A stretch of DNA of 6,256 nucleotides from Caulobacteraceae bacterium (GTDB taxonomy: Bacteria; Pseudomonadota; Alphaproteobacteria; Caulobacterales; Caulobacteraceae), in assembly GCA_004144935.1 (NCBI GenBank), contig SDZP01000214.1, positions 1 to 6,256 on the forward strand, in the 5' to 3' direction. Below, piece after piece: positions 6,020-6,256 of the stretch. The notes under the pieces are model-generated. The model did no database searches. It saw nothing but the letters and a program-made list of their open reading frames with translations, and was not told where the DNA came from. Position numbers and translations under genes: made by a program. How positions within the stretch are numbered: position 1 is the first letter of the stretch; each line of letters opens with the position of its first letter.

Positions 6020-6063
6020 CCGGCGATCCGCCGGGCGTGGACGCATCGACCCTCGAAGGCCCG
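6020..6063 (+). promoter_or_regulatory. Expression platform of the glycine riboswitch, with competing hairpins
   Basis: CCGGCG 6020-6025 pairs perfectly with CGCCGG 6029-6034 around ATC. An alternative pairing, CGGGC 6032-6036 with GCCCG 6059-6063, uses part of the same arm and would cover the last base of the GAAGG ribosome binding site (6055-6059) and the bases just after it. TCGA 6046-6049 can also pair with TCGA 6053-6056 over that site. No T tract follows the first hairpin, so control of translation start looks more likely than transcription termination. This switching model is inferred from pairing by eye. Confidence 0.4.
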
Positions 6064-6066
6064 ACC

Positions 6067-6256
6067 ATGACCGACCAAGCCGACCTCAAGAAAACCCCGC
6101 TCTACGATGTCCACGTCGCCGCCGGCGCGCGCATGGTGCCGTTCGCGGGGTATCTGATGCCGGTGCAGTACAGCGACGGGGTGCTCAAGGAGCACCTGTG
6201 GACCCGCGAACATGCCGGGCTGTTCGACGTCAGCCACATGGGCCAGGCGCGGCTGC
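6067..6256 (+). CDS. gcvT: Glycine cleavage system T protein (aminomethyltransferase), 5' part
   Basis: The first 63 codons of GcvT, cut by the window edge; the full protein is usually about 365-375 residues. It takes the aminomethyl group from lipoyl-GcvH and passes the one-carbon unit to tetrahydrofolate, releasing ammonia, in the cytoplasm. The N-terminus is diagnostic: LKKTPLYDVHVAAGARMVPF at about residues 7-26, then GYLMPVQYSDGV, then EHLWTREHAGLFDVSHMGQ at about 43-61, which belongs to the folate-binding domain. ATG 6067 has GAAGG (6055-6059) 7 bases upstream. The tandem glycine riboswitch directly ahead confirms both identity and regulation. The rest of the system (gcvH, gcvPA/gcvPB or gcvP) would be expected downstream, outside the window. 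Confidence 0.95.
   Translation, partial: MTDQADLKKTPLYDVHVAAGARMVPFAGYLMPVQYSDGVLKEHLWTREHAGLFDVSHMGQARL

Noticed and set aside
5612..6089. Leftward open frames opposite the riboswitch leader
   Set aside because: They lie antisense to a structured RNA and carry no recognisable protein features; the sequence is explained by the aptamers and the repeat.
1..6256. CRISPR array, tRNA, insertion sequence or phage gene
   Set aside because: No regularly spaced direct repeats, cloverleaf, transposase or phage motif was found by eye on either strand.

Overview
The window is GC-rich and gene-dense DNA that fits an alphaproteobacterium, most likely of the Caulobacterales (Caulobacter, Phenylobacterium or Brevundimonas type). 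The reasons are a large TonB-dependent receptor, intergenic CCCTCCCC/GGGGAGGG inverted repeats, a tandem glycine riboswitch ahead of gcvT, and long spurious antisense frames typical of high-GC coding DNA. This placement is inference from sequence style; no marker gene proves it.

Layout from left to right. (1) Positions 1-61 form a perfect palindrome with 30-bp arms. It coincides with what looks like the start of a leftward gene (start codon at 71, good ribosome binding site) whose first residues resemble AtuA-family (DUF1446) proteins. (2) Positions 72-243 hold a composite intergenic repeat with several hairpins. (3) Positions 244-2439, leftward, encode a complete TonB-dependent outer-membrane receptor. 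(4) A 158-bp divergent regulatory region carries a 15-bp palindrome and repeated GGCGAAA half-sites. (5) Positions 2598-3290, rightward, encode a Crp/Fnr-family regulator. (6) Leftward, a probable M20 metallopeptidase (5557-4085), a VOC/glyoxalase-fold protein (4006-3575) and a small DUF6958-like protein (3574-3287) follow one another. The last two abut as TGA-ATG. The small gene ends tail-to-tail with the regulator inside one CTAG. (7) Positions 5558-5789 hold an intergenic inverted repeat. (8) A candidate promoter, a two-aptamer glycine riboswitch (about 5825-6004) and the 5' part of gcvT (6067 to the window edge) run rightward.

How the genes may work together. The receptor and the Crp/Fnr regulator are divergently transcribed, so the regulator plausibly controls receptor expression through the shared region. 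The receptor may lie upstream of a catabolic AtuA-like gene, which would make it an importer for a hydrophobic or terpenoid-like substrate; this is speculative. The riboswitch-gcvT unit is a well-understood module: glycine is sensed by RNA and the glycine cleavage system is switched on. The M20/VOC/DUF6958 group shows no clear shared pathway.

No tRNA, rRNA, CRISPR array, transposase or prophage gene was seen. I see no convincing new multi-gene system. The most unusual object is the terminal palindrome, which may well be a sequence fold-back artefact.
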